Translations under genes and position numbers: made by a program
In this document: in pieces, positions 1 to 9,531 of the stretch
Layout: every line of letters starts with the position of its first letter
Position numbering within the stretch: the stretch's first letter is position 1
Notes under the pieces: model-generated
Told to the model about the DNA's origin: nothing
The model's database searches: none
Seen by the model: only the letters and a program-made list of their open reading frames with translations
From: Streptomyces sp. NRRL S-118
Lineage (GTDB): Bacteria; Actinomycetota; Actinomycetes; Streptomycetales; Streptomycetaceae
Length of the DNA: 64,000 nt
Direction of reading: 5' to 3'
Assembly: GCF_000716335.1 (NCBI RefSeq)
Contig: NZ_KL591004.1
Location: 169,910 to 233,909 of the forward strand

Positions 1-480
1 GAGGGCAGCGGGCGCACGTTCCCGCCCATATCCGACCCCTCCTGCCAGCCCCTCATCGACGCCCGTTCGGGCGAGGGTTCATTCGCTCACGTCTTCCAGA
101 CCTTCAACTGGAAGGAGAACATCATGGGCGGCGGCTCGACACTTGCCTCCTACGAGGGTGACCAGGCCGAACAGCGCTTCGCAGAACTCAAGCGGGCCCT
201 CGCCACCTGCCGGTCCTACGAGGGCGAAGGCTGGGTCGGGAAGTTCAAAGCGACGGTGAAGACGGAGGCACCACCGCAGGTCGGCGACGAGGCAGTTGCC
301 TTCCGGGAGGTCATGCCTGCGGTGGAGATGCCCGGAGACCGCAACGAACAGTTCATCGTGGTACGTACGGGGAACACGATCGCCACGTTCTCCGAGCTCT
401 CGGTAGGCACACCCCTGTCGTTTCCCGCCGAGCTGGTCAGTCGACAGGTGGAACGGCTGCGGAACGCCCAGCGAACCTGA
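1..480 (+). CDS. C-terminal part of a secreted or sensor-domain hypothetical protein (5' end outside window)
   Basis: The reading frame is open from the first base of the window, so the protein starts upstream and 159 codons are visible. An internal ATG at 124 is not taken as the start because the open frame before it reads as normal protein. The visible part is soluble and has two cysteines (in DPSCQP and LATCRS), as in secreted domains that form a disulfide. The general look (FQTFNW, repeated SYEG, a late segment IVVRTGNTIATF) recalls the extracellular sensor or PknH-like domains of actinobacterial lipoproteins, but this is only resemblance. No catalytic motif is visible. It is convergent with thiC and a hairpin at 494-528 separates them. 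A lipoprotein signal, if any, would lie outside the window. Confidence 0.7.
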   Translation, partial: EGSGRTFPPISDPSCQPLIDARSGEGSFAHVFQTFNWKENIMGGGSTLASYEGDQAEQRFAELKRALATCRSYEGEGWVGKFKATVKTEAPPQVGDEAVAFREVMPAVEMPGDRNEQFIVVRTGNTIATFSELSVGTPLSFPAELVSRQVERLRNAQRT

Positions 481-493
481 TCACAAGCGAACG

Positions 494-528
494 ACCGGCC
501 GACGACGCCCCCGTAGCCGTCGGCCGGT
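494..528. terminator. Bidirectional hairpin terminator between the first gene and thiC
   Basis: An 11-bp perfect stem (494-504 pairs with 518-528; arm ACCGGCCGACG) encloses a 13-base loop. It lies between two convergent stop codons. There is no T-run, as is usual for Streptomyces terminators. Confidence 0.6.
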
Positions 529-545
529 TGCCTGCCATCCGCTGA

Positions 546-2339
<1,794 letters not shown>

Positions 2340-2342
2340 CTA

Positions 2343-2451
2343 CTCCCTACGCCGGCATTACCCGGTAACAGGTTCGGCGGTCGACGCAGCCGTTTCCGTA
2401 CTCTTCGTACGGATATCAGCGCCCTCTCAGCCCGGTGCTCCGAGCTCCCGC
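2343..2451 (-). promoter_or_regulatory. TPP (THI-element) riboswitch controlling thiC
   Basis: The minus strand holds the conserved THI-box elements in order: GGGAGCTCGGAGCACCGGG, CTGAGAGGG, a variable hairpin (CCGTACgaagaGTACGG), ACCTGTTACCGGGTAAT and GCCGGCGTAGGGA. These match the known TPP aptamer (pyrimidine-sensor CUGAGA, then the pyrophosphate-sensor arm). The 3' end contains the thiC Shine-Dalgarno GGGAG, 9 bases before the ATG. Ligand binding should therefore hide the ribosome site, a translational off-switch. Confidence 0.93.
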
Positions 2452-2469
2452 GTGTGCAAAGGTGTCACC

Positions 2470-2497
2470 ACGCTAGCGCCCTCCCGGCCACGCTGAA
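2470..2497 (-). promoter_or_regulatory. Possible thiC promoter upstream of the riboswitch
   Basis: On the minus strand TTCAGC (2492-2497) is followed after 16 bases by TAGCGT (2470-2475), about 19 bases upstream of the first riboswitch bases. Position is right for a leader transcript; the match is only moderate. Confidence 0.35.
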
Positions 2498-2532
2498 CAG
2501 AGGGCCCCCTCGGTTCTTGCGATGATCGGTCG

Positions 2533-3885
2533 GTGACTTCCACGCACGAGACACCCGAGCCGGACCGGCATGCGCACGGTCATACGCACAGCCATGGCCC
2601 TGCCGCGCCCGTCTCCAAGCATCTGCGCAAGGTCATCGCTGCTGTCCTCATTCCCTTCGCCACGGCGGTGGTCGTGGGTCTCGCCGTGCTGTGGCCAGGG
2701 GGTGCGCCGGCACATGAACGCACCGGTGTCGGTTTCGACCGGCAGACCGAACAGGGCACGGTCGTCCGCGTCGAGCGGGTCGACTGCAAGGACGTGAACG
2801 CCGCCCAGGTCCCGCCCACCGGGGACACGACGACACCGGAGGGCCGGGAGGCGGTCAACGCGCAGCAGGGGCAGTGCGCGAAGGCGACGGTCGAGGTCAC
2901 CACGGGCAAGGACCAGGGCCGCCGGTTCGTCGAGGTCGTACAGCCCGACTCGCCACGCCAACTCGACGAAGGGCAGGGCGTGGTGGTGGCCTACGCGCCC
3001 GACGCGCCCCGCGACCTCCAGTACTCGGTCACCGACGTCGACCGCAGGGTCCCGATCGCGGTGCTCGCCGGGATCTTCGCACTGGCGGTGGTGGCCGTCG
3101 GCCGGATGCGCGGTGTGATGGCGCTGATCGCCCTGGCGGCGAGCTTCATCGTGCTGACGGTCTTCATCCTCCCGGCCATTCTCCAGGGTTCGAATCCGCT
3201 GGTCGTGGCGGTGGTCGGGGCGAGCGCGATCATGCTGATGGCGCTGTACCTGTGCCACGGGCTCACCGCCCGCACCTCGGTCGCCGTGCTGGGCACCCTC
3301 ATCTCACTGCTGCTGATCGGGCTGCTGGGTTCGGTCTTCATCGAATGGGCGTCCCTCACCGGCAACACCGACGACTACACCGGTCTGATCCACGGCCTCT
3401 ACCCGGACATCGACATGTCGGGTCTGCTGCTCGCCGGCATCATCATCGGTTCCCTCGGTGTACTCGACGACGTGACCGTGACCCAGACGTCCGCGGTGTG
3501 GGAACTGCACCAGGCCGACCCGAAGATGGGTCCCCGCGCCCTGTACCGCGCCGGTATCCGTATCGGACGTGACCACATCGCCTCCGTGGTCAACACGCTG
3601 GTCCTGGCGTATGCGGGTGCGTCGCTGCCCCTGCTGCTGCTCTTCTCGATCGCGGAGAGCAGTGTGGGGACGGTCGCCAACAGCGAGTTGGTGGCACAGG
3701 AGATCGTACGGACCCTCGTCGGCTCCATCGGGCTGGTGGCCTCCGTGCCGGTCACGACGGCTCTGGCCGCCCTGGTGGTCTCGGCCGACCGGCCGGACGA
3801 CAGCGACCGCCCGGGGCCCGCGGCCGCCGCGGCCCCGGCGGGACGCAGCGGACGCGGCGGACGGGGCCGTCGTCGCAAGCAGTGA
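2533..3885 (+). CDS. YibE/F family multi-pass membrane protein
   Basis: The 450-residue protein opens with a histidine-rich cytoplasmic tail (six His in residues 5-21, with HAHGHTHSHG). One membrane segment follows (about 36-56), then an extracytoplasmic loop of roughly 120 residues and six or seven further membrane segments from about 177 on. The conserved YibE/F stretch GSLGVLDDVTVTQTSAVWEL is present near 312-331. The family's substrate is unknown; it is treated as a transporter-like protein. The His-rich tail could bind a divalent metal, which is my inference. The C-terminus is a basic Gly/Arg tail. The start is a GTG at 2533. The gene is convergent with ssgA, with two bases between the stops. 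Confidence 0.9.
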   Translation: MTSTHETPEPDRHAHGHTHSHGPAAPVSKHLRKVIAAVLIPFATAVVVGLAVLWPGGAPAHERTGVGFDRQTEQGTVVRVERVDCKDVNAAQVPPTGDTTTPEGREAVNAQQGQCAKATVEVTTGKDQGRRFVEVVQPDSPRQLDEGQGVVVAYAPDAPRDLQYSVTDVDRRVPIAVLAGIFALAVVAVGRMRGVMALIALAASFIVLTVFILPAILQGSNPLVVAVVGASAIMLMALYLCHGLTARTSVAVLGTLISLLLIGLLGSVFIEWASLTGNTDDYTGLIHGLYPDIDMSGLLLAGIIIGSLGVLDDVTVTQTSAVWELHQADPKMGPRALYRAGIRIGRDHIASVVNTLVLAYAGASLPLLLLFSIAESSVGTVANSELVAQEIVRTLVGSIGLVASVPVTTALAALVVSADRPDDSDRPGPAAAAAPAGRSGRGGRGRRRKQ

Positions 3886-3887
3886 TC

Positions 3888-4322
3888 TCAGCCGGCGTTC
3901 TCCTCGGCGAGGATCCGGCCGAGCGCCTCCTCCAGGTGCTGCTCGAAGTCACCGAGGGTGAGCTCCTGGCCCAGGGGCACCAGCTTGTCGGTCCGGTCGA
4001 GGAACGCCACCAGGGGCGGCACGCCCGCCCGGAACAGCGCCCGGTCGCTGCCGACCTGCAACCGGATGCTGACGTCCGACAGATCCTCGGACCCGGTCGG
4101 CGCGATGTGCACGTCGCCGTCACCGGTCGGCGCGTTGATCCCGTCCAGGAGCAGCTCCCGCCCGAACGTCCAGGTCACCGGTGCGTCACCGGGCAGATGG
4201 AAGGTCATCCGGACCGCGAAGGGGTCCGTCGTGTCGTACCCGAGCTCGACCGGGATCCTGAAGGCCAGCTCCTCGGATACGACGAAGCTCATCAGGACCT
4301 CGGCCTGAACCGACTCGTGCAT
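3888..4322 (-). CDS. ssgA: Sporulation-specific cell-division activator SsgA
   Basis: SsgA-like proteins exist only in morphologically complex actinomycetes. SsgA activates sporulation septation and helps mark sites of septation and branching. The 144-residue product begins MHESVQAEVLMSFVVSEELA and ends EDALGRILAEE-like (EEALGRILAEENAG). It keeps the diagnostic blocks RMTFHLPGDAPVTW and FLDRTDKLVPLGQE. I chose the ATG at 4322 because a GGGG stretch lies 6 bases upstream and because it matches the known N-terminus; an ATG directly before it (4325) is possible. The gene lies 145 bases downstream of ssgR in the same direction. In known species its transcription depends on SsgR. Confidence 0.95.
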   Translation of the reverse strand: MHESVQAEVLMSFVVSEELAFRIPVELGYDTTDPFAVRMTFHLPGDAPVTWTFGRELLLDGINAPTGDGDVHIAPTGSEDLSDVSIRLQVGSDRALFRAGVPPLVAFLDRTDKLVPLGQELTLGDFEQHLEEALGRILAEENAG

Positions 4323-4467
4323 CATGTACCCCGCAGTGGATGAAGCAGTGATGAACAGCAATGTGATGAAGGCCGGAGCCGATAACGGCAAGTAATGATC
4401 TCTACCCGCCCTCTTAGTTCGATCGTCATCGTCCTGGAGGCACTGGAGGATCACAAGGAGTGATTTT

Positions 4468-5238
4468 TCAGATACTGATAGAGACGTCGAGCGAACGCAG
4501 CAGCCAGCCCACTTCACCGCGGAGCCGGTCAACAGCGGGCCACAGCCGTTCCTCCTCATGGAGGGGGACGGAGATTGCCATGGCGGCCGTCATCGAGCCC
4601 GTCGGGATCGGAATGGCGGCGCAGACCGTGCCGAGCGCGTACTCCTGACGCTCCACCAACGGCTGTATCCGCCCGGTGCGTGCCAGGCGATCCAGCAGGG
4701 ACCGCCGGTCGGGGACGGTGTACCGGGTGACCGGCTGCACGGGATGGCGGTCGAGGTGGTCCTGCCGGGCCTTCTCGTCGAGCTGCCCGAGCAGGCACTG
4801 GCCGATCGCATGGGCGTGGCCCGTCTCGCGGAAGTCGGCCGACTCCTCCACGGCAGGGGCGGCAGGCGTGTCGGATACGGCGAGCAACTCGATCTCGCCG
4901 TCGCGGTAGACCGCGAGGTAGAGGGGGACGCCGATCAGGTCCCGCACCTGCGCCAGCGAGTCCTGGATCTTGCTGCGACGATTCTGCGGAGCGCCGCCGG
5001 CCACCAGGCGGCGGGCCGCGTCACCGATGACGAACACACCGTCCACGCGGTGCAGATAGCCCTCGTAGGTCAGGGTGCGCAGCAAGTGGTACGCGGTGGG
5101 AAGCGGCAGGCCCGTCTCGCGGGCGAGCTGCTTGGCAGGGGCACCGTCGGCATGGGAGCCCACGGCCTCCAGGAGTCTCAGCGCCCGCTGGACGGAGCCG
5201 ATGAGGGTTGGAGCCGCTGAGCTGGTTTCCGTGGCCAA
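4468..5238 (-). CDS. ssgR: IclR-family activator SsgR
   Basis: The 256-residue protein has the IclR layout. A winged helix-turn-helix lies at about residues 14-75 (SVQRALRLLEAV, then LARETGLPLPTAYHLLRTL), followed by a C-terminal effector-binding domain. Its position directly upstream of ssgA identifies it as SsgR, the dedicated activator of ssgA in S. coelicolor. The gap before ssgA is long enough to hold a separate ssgA promoter with an SsgR site, though I could not define one. The start ATG at 5238 gives the usual family length. Confidence 0.93.
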   Translation of the reverse strand: MATETSSAAPTLIGSVQRALRLLEAVGSHADGAPAKQLARETGLPLPTAYHLLRTLTYEGYLHRVDGVFVIGDAARRLVAGGAPQNRRSKIQDSLAQVRDLIGVPLYLAVYRDGEIELLAVSDTPAAPAVEESADFRETGHAHAIGQCLLGQLDEKARQDHLDRHPVQPVTRYTVPDRRSLLDRLARTGRIQPLVERQEYALGTVCAAIPIPTGSMTAAMAISVPLHEEERLWPAVDRLRGEVGWLLRSLDVSISI

Positions 5239-5500
5239 AGGTCACCCCCGGGCGGATTGCCCCCGGTGCGGTCCGTGGACCGCGGACAGGGCGTGCGACC
5301 ACCCTTGTTCTTCAAGGACGGCGAAGGCTGGCCACTCTAACGGCAGCGCCTGCTCGGAGGCCGGGTTTCACCGGCCCCGTTCCCTCGCCCGGACTAACGC
5401 CCGAGCTGGTGGCCGGGCGGGCAGGCGTCCGGCCGCGGGCGCCGCCGGTCGCCGCGGACGGCGCCATGATCACCGGTCGCGGCGGTCACGGACGCCGCCG

Positions 5501-5719
5501 TCACCAGTCGCTGCGGGACGACGAGGAGGACAGGAACTTCCGTACGACGTAGATCAGTCCGCCGACGAGCGCGACGAACAGCAGTACCTTGAACAGCACC
5601 CCGATCAACACGCTGACCACGGTGGCGATCATGCCGCCGAAGACGAGCACCGCGATCAGGGGTATGGCCACCCACTTCACCCACCACGGCAGCCCCGCCA
5701 GAAGCCCCTTCATCGCCAT
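5501..5719 (-). CDS. Small DUF5326-type membrane protein
   Basis: A 72-residue protein (MAMKGLLAGLPWWVKWVAI start) with two adjacent hydrophobic segments (about 13-36 and 40-58) and a Ser/Arg-rich tail. It resembles the actinobacterial DUF5326 family, whose function is unknown. The ATG at 5719 has GAGG 8 bases upstream; the next in-frame ATG (5713) is an alternative. It lies between ssgR and the cupin gene, all on the minus strand. The 262 bases between it and ssgR show no other gene. Confidence 0.8.
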   Translation of the reverse strand: MAMKGLLAGLPWWVKWVAIPLIAVLVFGGMIATVVSVLIGVLFKVLLFVALVGGLIYVVRKFLSSSSSRSDW

Positions 5720-5859
5720 CGCCCCTACCTCATCCCTGCACACCGGTACGTCCGTACGTCCTGACGCCCTCGATGCTAGAGGTGAGGCGGGGCCCGGCGG
5801 GGGTCCGGCGTCCCTTGCTCTCCCCTGATCCTCCCCCTAGGGCCCCTCAGGGGAGGAGG

Positions 5860-6177
5860 TCAGCTCTCCGGCGGAGAAAAGACCACCAGCACCCGCAGAT
5901 CCTCGGTGATGTGGTGGAACTTGTGCGGCACACCGGCCGGCACGTACACCACGCTCCCCCGCCCGACCTGAGTCGTCTCCATCCCGACCGTGATCGACGC
6001 GCGACCGCTGACGATGACGTACACCTCGTCCTCGTTGTGCGGCTTCTGGGGATCGAGCTCGCCCGCGTCGAGTGCGTACAGGCCCACCGACATGTTCCGC
6101 TCGCGCAGGAACTGCAGATACGCGCCGTCGTTGGCGGCGCGCTCCGCCTCCAGCTCGTCCAGTCGGAATGCCTTCAT
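5860..6177 (-). CDS. Single-domain cupin protein
   Basis: A 105-residue one-domain cupin. Cupin motif 1 is HNEDEVYVIVSGRASI and motif 2 is VPAGVPHKFHHI, so the metal-binding histidines and glutamate are retained. The substrate cannot be told; small cupins act as dioxygenases, isomerases or sensors. It is divergent from the holin-like gene with 50 bases between the starts, so the two promoters overlap. Confidence 0.88.
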   Translation of the reverse strand: MKAFRLDELEAERAANDGAYLQFLRERNMSVGLYALDAGELDPQKPHNEDEVYVIVSGRASITVGMETTQVGRGSVVYVPAGVPHKFHHITEDLRVLVVFSPPES

Positions 6178-6227
6178 GCCCGTCCGCCCCTGCCCTCGCT
6201 CCAGTGCTGTCTGCCACGATCAGACAC

Positions 6228-6608
6228 ATGATGAATTTCCTAGTCAAGACGATCGCGAACGCAGGTGCCCTGGCAGTGGCGATCTGGCTGCTCCAGGACA
6301 TCACGCTGACCGGTGACAGCACCGGAAGGAAGGCGCTGACCCTGGTCCTGGTGGCCCTTGTCTTCGGCGTGGTGAACGTCCTGGTCAAGCCGGTGGTGAA
6401 GCTGCTCACGCTGCCGCTGTTCATTCTCACGCTCGGGCTGTTCACCCTCGTCGTGAACGCGCTGATGCTGTTGCTGACCTCGTGGCTCGCCGACGTGCTC
6501 GACCTGAACTTCCACGTCGAGGGGTTCTGGACCGCCGTCCTGGGCGGCCTGATCATCTCCGTCGTGTCCTGGGCCCTGAACGTCATTCTCCCCGAGGGCA
6601 AGGACTGA
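6228..6608 (+). CDS. Phage-holin-family 4-TM membrane protein
   Basis: A 126-residue integral membrane protein with four hydrophobic segments and the family block VFGVVNVLVKPVVKLLTLPL, typical of the PF04020 group. Despite the name these are ordinary chromosomal proteins of unknown role, and nothing else here is phage-like. Tandem ATG codons at 6228 and 6231 both could start translation. No clear Shine-Dalgarno precedes them, so a short-leader or leaderless transcript is possible. The next gene follows after 28 bases. Confidence 0.88.
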   Translation: MMNFLVKTIANAGALAVAIWLLQDITLTGDSTGRKALTLVLVALVFGVVNVLVKPVVKLLTLPLFILTLGLFTLVVNALMLLLTSWLADVLDLNFHVEGFWTAVLGGLIISVVSWALNVILPEGKD

Positions 6609-6636
6609 GGGCCGGGCATCGATGGAGGAAGCACGC

Positions 6637-7767
6637 ATGGGCGACGGAACGCGAGCGGTACGGGCCGGTCTGCCCGAGCCCCACAAGTACGAACCGACCC
6701 TGCCGGGGCCGGTGTTCGCAGCCCACTACCACCTGCCCGGCGAGCCGACCGGCCCGTACACCTATGGACGCGACGAGAACCCGACCTGGACACACCTGGA
6801 GCGGGCCATCAGCGAACTGGAGGCGCCGGGCGAGCCGGACGGCGTCGAGAGCGTCGTCTTCGCCTCCGGTATGGCCGCCGTTTCCGCGGTCCTGTTCTCG
6901 CAGCTCAAGGCCGGTGACGTGGTGGTCCTCCCGTCCGACGGCTACCAGGCGCTGCCGCTGGTGCGCGAGCAGTTGGAGGCGTACGGGATCGAGGTGCGCA
7001 CCGCGCCGACCGGAGGCGACGCGCAGCTGGCCCTGCTGGACGGCGCACGGCTGTTGTGGATCGAGACGCCGTCGAACCCGGGGCTGGACGTCTGCGACAT
7101 CCGGCGGCTGGTGGCGGCCGCGCACGACCGCGGCGCGGTCGTCGCCGTCGACAACACCCTCGCCACGCCTCTCGGCCAGCGTCCGCTGGAACTGGGCGCC
7201 GACTTCTCCGTCGCCAGCGACACCAAGGGCATGACCGGACACGGTGACGTCCTGCTCGGGCACGTGGCCTGCCGCGATGCGCGGCTCGCCGCCTCGGTAC
7301 GGCGCTGGCGCAAGATCGTCGGCGCCATTCCCGGGCCCCTGGAGGCATGGCTCGCGCACCGGTCCCTGGCCACGCTGTCGCTGCGCGTCGAGCGCCAGTG
7401 CGCCAACGCGCTGGTGCTGGCCGAAGCTCTGATGCGGCGCGACGACGTCTCGGGACTGCGCTATCCCGGGCTGCCGGGCGACCCCTCCCACAAGGTGGCC
7501 GCGGGACAGATGTGGCACTACGGGTCGGTCGTCTCCTTCGTCCTGCCCGACCGCGGCCGGGCGGAGCGCTTTCTGGAGGCGCTGCGGCTGGTGGACGACG
7601 CGACCAGCTTCGGCGGGGTGCGGTCCACCGCCGAGCGGCGCGGCCGGTGGGGCGGCGACGCCGTGCCCGAGGGCTTCATCCGCTTCTCGGTCGGGGCCGA
7701 GGACGCCGAGGACCTGGTGGCCGATGTGCTGCGGGCGCTCGACGAGACGGCACAGCTGGCGGCATGA
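6637..7767 (+). CDS. PLP-dependent cystathionine gamma-lyase / gamma-synthase family enzyme
   Basis: A fold-type I PLP enzyme of the Cys/Met metabolism family, 376 residues. YGRDENPTW (about 43-51) and ASGMAAVSAVL (about 76-86) bind the phosphate and substrate. VDNTLATP lies near 171-178. The Schiff-base lysine is Lys197 in SDTKGMTGHGD. The most likely reaction is gamma-elimination of cystathionine or a related sulfur amino acid; synthase activity cannot be excluded. The ATG at 6637 has GGAGG 8 bases upstream, preferred over the ATG at 6622. It is followed by a strong hairpin. Confidence 0.92.
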   Translation: MGDGTRAVRAGLPEPHKYEPTLPGPVFAAHYHLPGEPTGPYTYGRDENPTWTHLERAISELEAPGEPDGVESVVFASGMAAVSAVLFSQLKAGDVVVLPSDGYQALPLVREQLEAYGIEVRTAPTGGDAQLALLDGARLLWIETPSNPGLDVCDIRRLVAAAHDRGAVVAVDNTLATPLGQRPLELGADFSVASDTKGMTGHGDVLLGHVACRDARLAASVRRWRKIVGAIPGPLEAWLAHRSLATLSLRVERQCANALVLAEALMRRDDVSGLRYPGLPGDPSHKVAAGQMWHYGSVVSFVLPDRGRAERFLEALRLVDDATSFGGVRSTAERRGRWGGDAVPEGFIRFSVGAEDAEDLVADVLRALDETAQLAA

Positions 7768-7787
7768 ATACGGGCGGCGCATGGAAA

Positions 7788-7826
7788 GGACGGTCCGAGC
7801 CTCCCCCCTCGTGGCTCGGACCGTCC
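7788..7826 (+). terminator. Strong hairpin terminator after the cystathionine lyase gene
   Basis: A perfect 14-bp stem (7788-7801 with 7813-7826; arm GGACGGTCCGAGCC) encloses an 11-base loop, 20 bases after the stop codon. There is no T-run. Confidence 0.75.
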
Positions 7827-7991
7827 TGGCTTGTCGCGCGGAGATCAGTGGAGATCCGCGTGGAACAAGGCTAGTTGACTCTGCGTCAGTGTCCAATCAC
7901 GGTAGCGACAGCGACCTATCGACTTATTTATAGTTGGACGGCCTGAGGCGCTGTCAGGTGACGCGACCGTGACCGTGGCGATGGGGAGGCG

Positions 7992-8894
7992 ATGGATGTG
8001 GACCTCGCCCTGCTGCGCACGTTCGTCACCGTCCACCGGGCCGGTTCCTTCACCCGCGCCGCCGCCCTGCTGGGCCTCTCGCAGCCCGCCGTCACCAGCC
8101 AGATCCGTACCCTGGAGCGGCAGCTGGGCCGCCCGCTGTTCCTGCGCCAGGCCCGTGGCGTCACACCGACGACCATCGGGGACGAGCTCGCCCACCGGGC
8201 CGCGCCCCACCTGGACGCGCTGGTCGAAATCGTCGAGACCGGGCTGGACGAGCAGACCGGGGTCCGCACCCTGCACCTCGCCGGGCCGCCCGAGTTCACC
8301 TCCGTACGCGCCCTTCCCGCCCTCACCGGGCTCATCTCCCAGGGCCTCGCGCTGCGCACCACGCTGGCCGGCACCGCCGAGGAGACCCTGGAGGGGCTGG
8401 CCGCCGGCCACCACGACCTGGCCATCACCACGGCCCGTCCCCGCGGCGGGCTGCTCACCGCGACACCGCTCTGCGACGAGGAGCACGTCCTGGTCGCCTC
8501 ACCGCGCTGGGCCGCCCGGCTCGGCCCCGGCGTCCTGCTGCGCAAGGGCGCCGTGGTGCTGGAGCAGCTGCCCGTGGTCGAGGTGCACGAGTCGCTGCCG
8601 TTCGTCGCGCGTTACTGGACAGCTGTCTTCGACTCCAAGCCGGCGGCCGCCGCCACCGTCATCGCACCCGACCTGCGCGCCGTACTCGAGTCCGCCGCCT
8701 CGGGTGCCGGCCTCGCCGTACTGCCCCGCTACCTGTGCGAGCACGACCTGGAGCGCGGCCGGCTGGTGGCCCTGCTCGATCCGCCCGTGCCCCCGTTACG
8801 CACGTACTTCCTCGTCGTGCGCACCGGCACGCTGGCGCTCCCGCACATCGCGCGGGCGCACGAGTCTCTGCTGCGTGCTGCGGTCGACTGGTGA
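7992..8894 (+). CDS. LysR-family transcriptional regulator with an in-frame TTA codon
   Basis: A 300-residue LysR regulator. The N-terminal winged helix-turn-helix is LRTFVTVHRAGSFTRAAALL with LSQPAVTSQIRTLERQLG at about 35-52. The C-terminal half is the periplasmic-binding-protein-like effector domain. The upstream region (7870-7960) is relatively AT-rich and could hold the autoregulatory site. GGAGG at 7985-7989 is only 2 bases from the ATG at 7992 but 8 bases from an in-frame GTG at 7998, so the true start may be 7998. Codon 269 (8796-8798) is TTA, the rare leucine codon read by bldA tRNA. This hints at development-linked translation. The target is unknown; the Nudix gene follows after 41 bases. 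Confidence 0.93.
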   Translation: MDVDLALLRTFVTVHRAGSFTRAAALLGLSQPAVTSQIRTLERQLGRPLFLRQARGVTPTTIGDELAHRAAPHLDALVEIVETGLDEQTGVRTLHLAGPPEFTSVRALPALTGLISQGLALRTTLAGTAEETLEGLAAGHHDLAITTARPRGGLLTATPLCDEEHVLVASPRWAARLGPGVLLRKGAVVLEQLPVVEVHESLPFVARYWTAVFDSKPAAAATVIAPDLRAVLESAASGAGLAVLPRYLCEHDLERGRLVALLDPPVPPLRTYFLVVRTGTLALPHIARAHESLLRAAVDW

Positions 8895-8935
8895 GTGGGA
8901 GTTTCAGGAGCACCGATGCGGGCCATTTTCAAGCC

Positions 8936-9415
8936 ATGACCGAACGACCGGTGGTCAAGCGCACCGCACGCGCCGTCCTGCTCGACGGCGACGACCTCAT
9001 TCTGATCAAGCGCACCAAGCCCGGTATGGATCCGTACTGGCTGACCCCGGGCGGCGGCGTCGAGCCGGAGGACCCGACGGTCGTCGACGCACTGCACCGC
9101 GAGGTCCACGAGGAACTCGGCGCCAAGATCGTCGATGTCGTGCCGTGCTTCGTCGACACCGTCGAGCACATCGTGGACGGCGGCGTCTCGGGCGTGAAGG
9201 TGCAGCACTTCTTCGTCTGCCGGCTGGAGTCCATGGACCCCGCCCAGCGCCACGGCCCCGAGGTCGACGAGCCCGAGGGGGAGTACGAGATCGTCCGGGT
9301 GCCCTTCAGCCGCGTCGGTATCGCCGCCGTCAACCTCGTCCCGCTCTCGCTGCGGCACTACCTGGACGGCAACATCGAAGGCGTCCGGGCGATGCACGCG
9401 CCGGACCTCGGCTAG
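8936..9415 (+). CDS. Nudix hydrolase
   Basis: A 159-residue Nudix-fold protein that should hydrolyse a nucleoside diphosphate linked to another moiety. The Nudix box is GGGVEPEDPTVVDALHREV followed by HEELGA. Compared with the standard G-x5-E-x7-RE pattern it has Asp at the first acidic position and one extra residue before Arg-Glu; the catalytic REVHEEL helix is intact. The ATG at 8936 lacks a good Shine-Dalgarno. An in-frame GTG at 8891 overlaps the lysR stop and is an alternative that would couple translation. Substrate unknown. Confidence 0.87.
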   Translation: MTERPVVKRTARAVLLDGDDLILIKRTKPGMDPYWLTPGGGVEPEDPTVVDALHREVHEELGAKIVDVVPCFVDTVEHIVDGGVSGVKVQHFFVCRLESMDPAQRHGPEVDEPEGEYEIVRVPFSRVGIAAVNLVPLSLRHYLDGNIEGVRAMHAPDLG

Positions 9416-9531
9416 GGCCTGTCTTATGGATGGGGCCGGATCAGGCAGCGGGGTCCGGGGCGTGCGGGTGCAGGGCGGAGGAGGGATCCTCCCCGGGCGC
9501 CCGAAGGGCAACGGGGCCCTGGCCGGGCCGG

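Noticed and set aside
6228..6608. Holin-family protein as a sign of a prophage
   Set aside because: The PF04020-type protein is a common chromosomal membrane protein, and no other phage gene or attachment site is nearby.
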